Both the position numbers and the translations under genes were made by a program. Under the pieces are notes generated by a model. It saw nothing but the letters and a program-made list of their open reading frames with translations. It did not search any database and was not told the DNA's origin. Positions 63,743-64,000 of a DNA stretch of 64,000 nt are shown here, piece after piece (position 1 is the stretch's first letter; every line of letters starts with the position of its first letter). The stretch is from Nannocystis bainbridge (GTDB lineage Bacteria > Myxococcota_A > Polyangia > Nannocystales > Nannocystaceae): contig NZ_JAQNDL010000002.1 in NCBI RefSeq assembly GCF_028368995.1, positions 353,724 through 417,723 of the forward strand. Direction: 5' to 3'.

Positions 63743-64000
63743 ATGGTGAGCGGCGAGATGGCAGCTTTTCGTTCCACGCTGGGCGTCGGGGCCTGGTGCA
63801 TCCTTCACGTCACCGGCTGCTCGCTGCGGCCCCTCGAGCCCGGCGAGACCGCCACGGAGGCGACGACGAGCACGGGGACGACGACGCCCGGCACGGGGAC
63901 GACGGGCACGAGCGCCGCCGCTACCACGGGGCCGGACGGGCCGACGACCGGCGTGGTCAGCGAGACCTCCACGGGGGTCGCCACGGTCAGCGGCACGGAC
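63743..64000 (+). CDS. Start of a Thr-rich-spacer lipoprotein (cut by window edge)
   Basis: An open frame running off the right edge. MVSGEMAAFRSTLGVGAWCILHVTGC gives a signal peptide with lipobox VTGC, followed by a spacer of Thr, Gly, Ser and Glu (ATEATTSTGTTTPGTGTTG, TTGPDGPTTG), as in the other lipoproteins of this window. The ATG at 63758 is an alternative start with the same mature protein. The functional domain lies beyond the window. Confidence 0.75.
   Translation, partial: MVSGEMAAFRSTLGVGAWCILHVTGCSLRPLEPGETATEATTSTGTTTPGTGTTGTSAAATTGPDGPTTGVVSETSTGVATVSGTD

Overview
The window is very GC-rich DNA from what looks like a myxobacterium of the Nannocystis type. I infer this from a set of secreted lipoproteins that all carry a Cys lipobox followed by a long Thr/Gly/Ser spacer and then a cysteine-rich, fibro-slime, fibrinogen-like, vWA or beta-propeller module, and from a 2-methylisoborneol (MIB) operon, a product known from Nannocystis. 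No rRNA, tRNA, phage, insertion sequence or CRISPR array was found.

Layout. 1-8023: end of an unknown gene, a TAT-exported epimerase, a sulfite-oxidase-like molybdoenzyme, a 90-bp tandem repeat array, a zinc-ribbon/GIDE-like membrane protein, a lipoprotein, a glutathione S-transferase, an LLM-class flavin oxidoreductase and a nitronate monooxygenase. 8024-23834: a small ligand-binding-like protein paired with a STAS protein, an ECF sigma factor, an unrecognised protein with motifs resembling family A polymerases, an M28 peptidase, several lipoproteins, a beta-propeller protein, an amidohydrolase, a DUF1275 membrane protein and a Spo0M-like protein. 23904-30719: a glgX-treZ-treY operon that turns glycogen-type glucan into trehalose. 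30720-36000: a rearranged region with gene fragments, a recent duplication of nei in which one copy lost 462 bp, and a two-gene cassette of unknown function. 36003-40490: the large helicase gene lhr, next to intact nei.

The centre of interest is 40620-45658: a four-gene operon encoding two Family 2B encapsulin shell proteins (cyclic-nucleotide-binding, EshA-type), geranyl diphosphate 2-C-methyltransferase and 2-methylisoborneol synthase. Together these would make the earthy odorant MIB with its terpene cyclase packed inside a protein shell, here probably built from two different subunits.

45659-64000: a cyclic-phosphate receiver-like protein, fibrinogen-like and fibro-slime lipoproteins, a divergent SDR/LysR pair, a metallo-beta-lactamase-fold protein with degenerate metal ligands, a vWA lipoprotein, an operon of a TetR regulator with two DNA-binding domains, a rifampicin-phosphotransferase-like enzyme and a half-size permease, an M19-like dipeptidase, an unknown 559-residue protein, and the start of another Thr-rich lipoprotein.

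Throughout the window a small hairpin, approximately (C)ATGTCC-N4-GGACAT(G), recurs. It is clustered between genes, mostly at convergent or downstream ends, and also sits inside several coding genes in all three reading frames. I know no name for it. It is the most unusual non-coding signal here.
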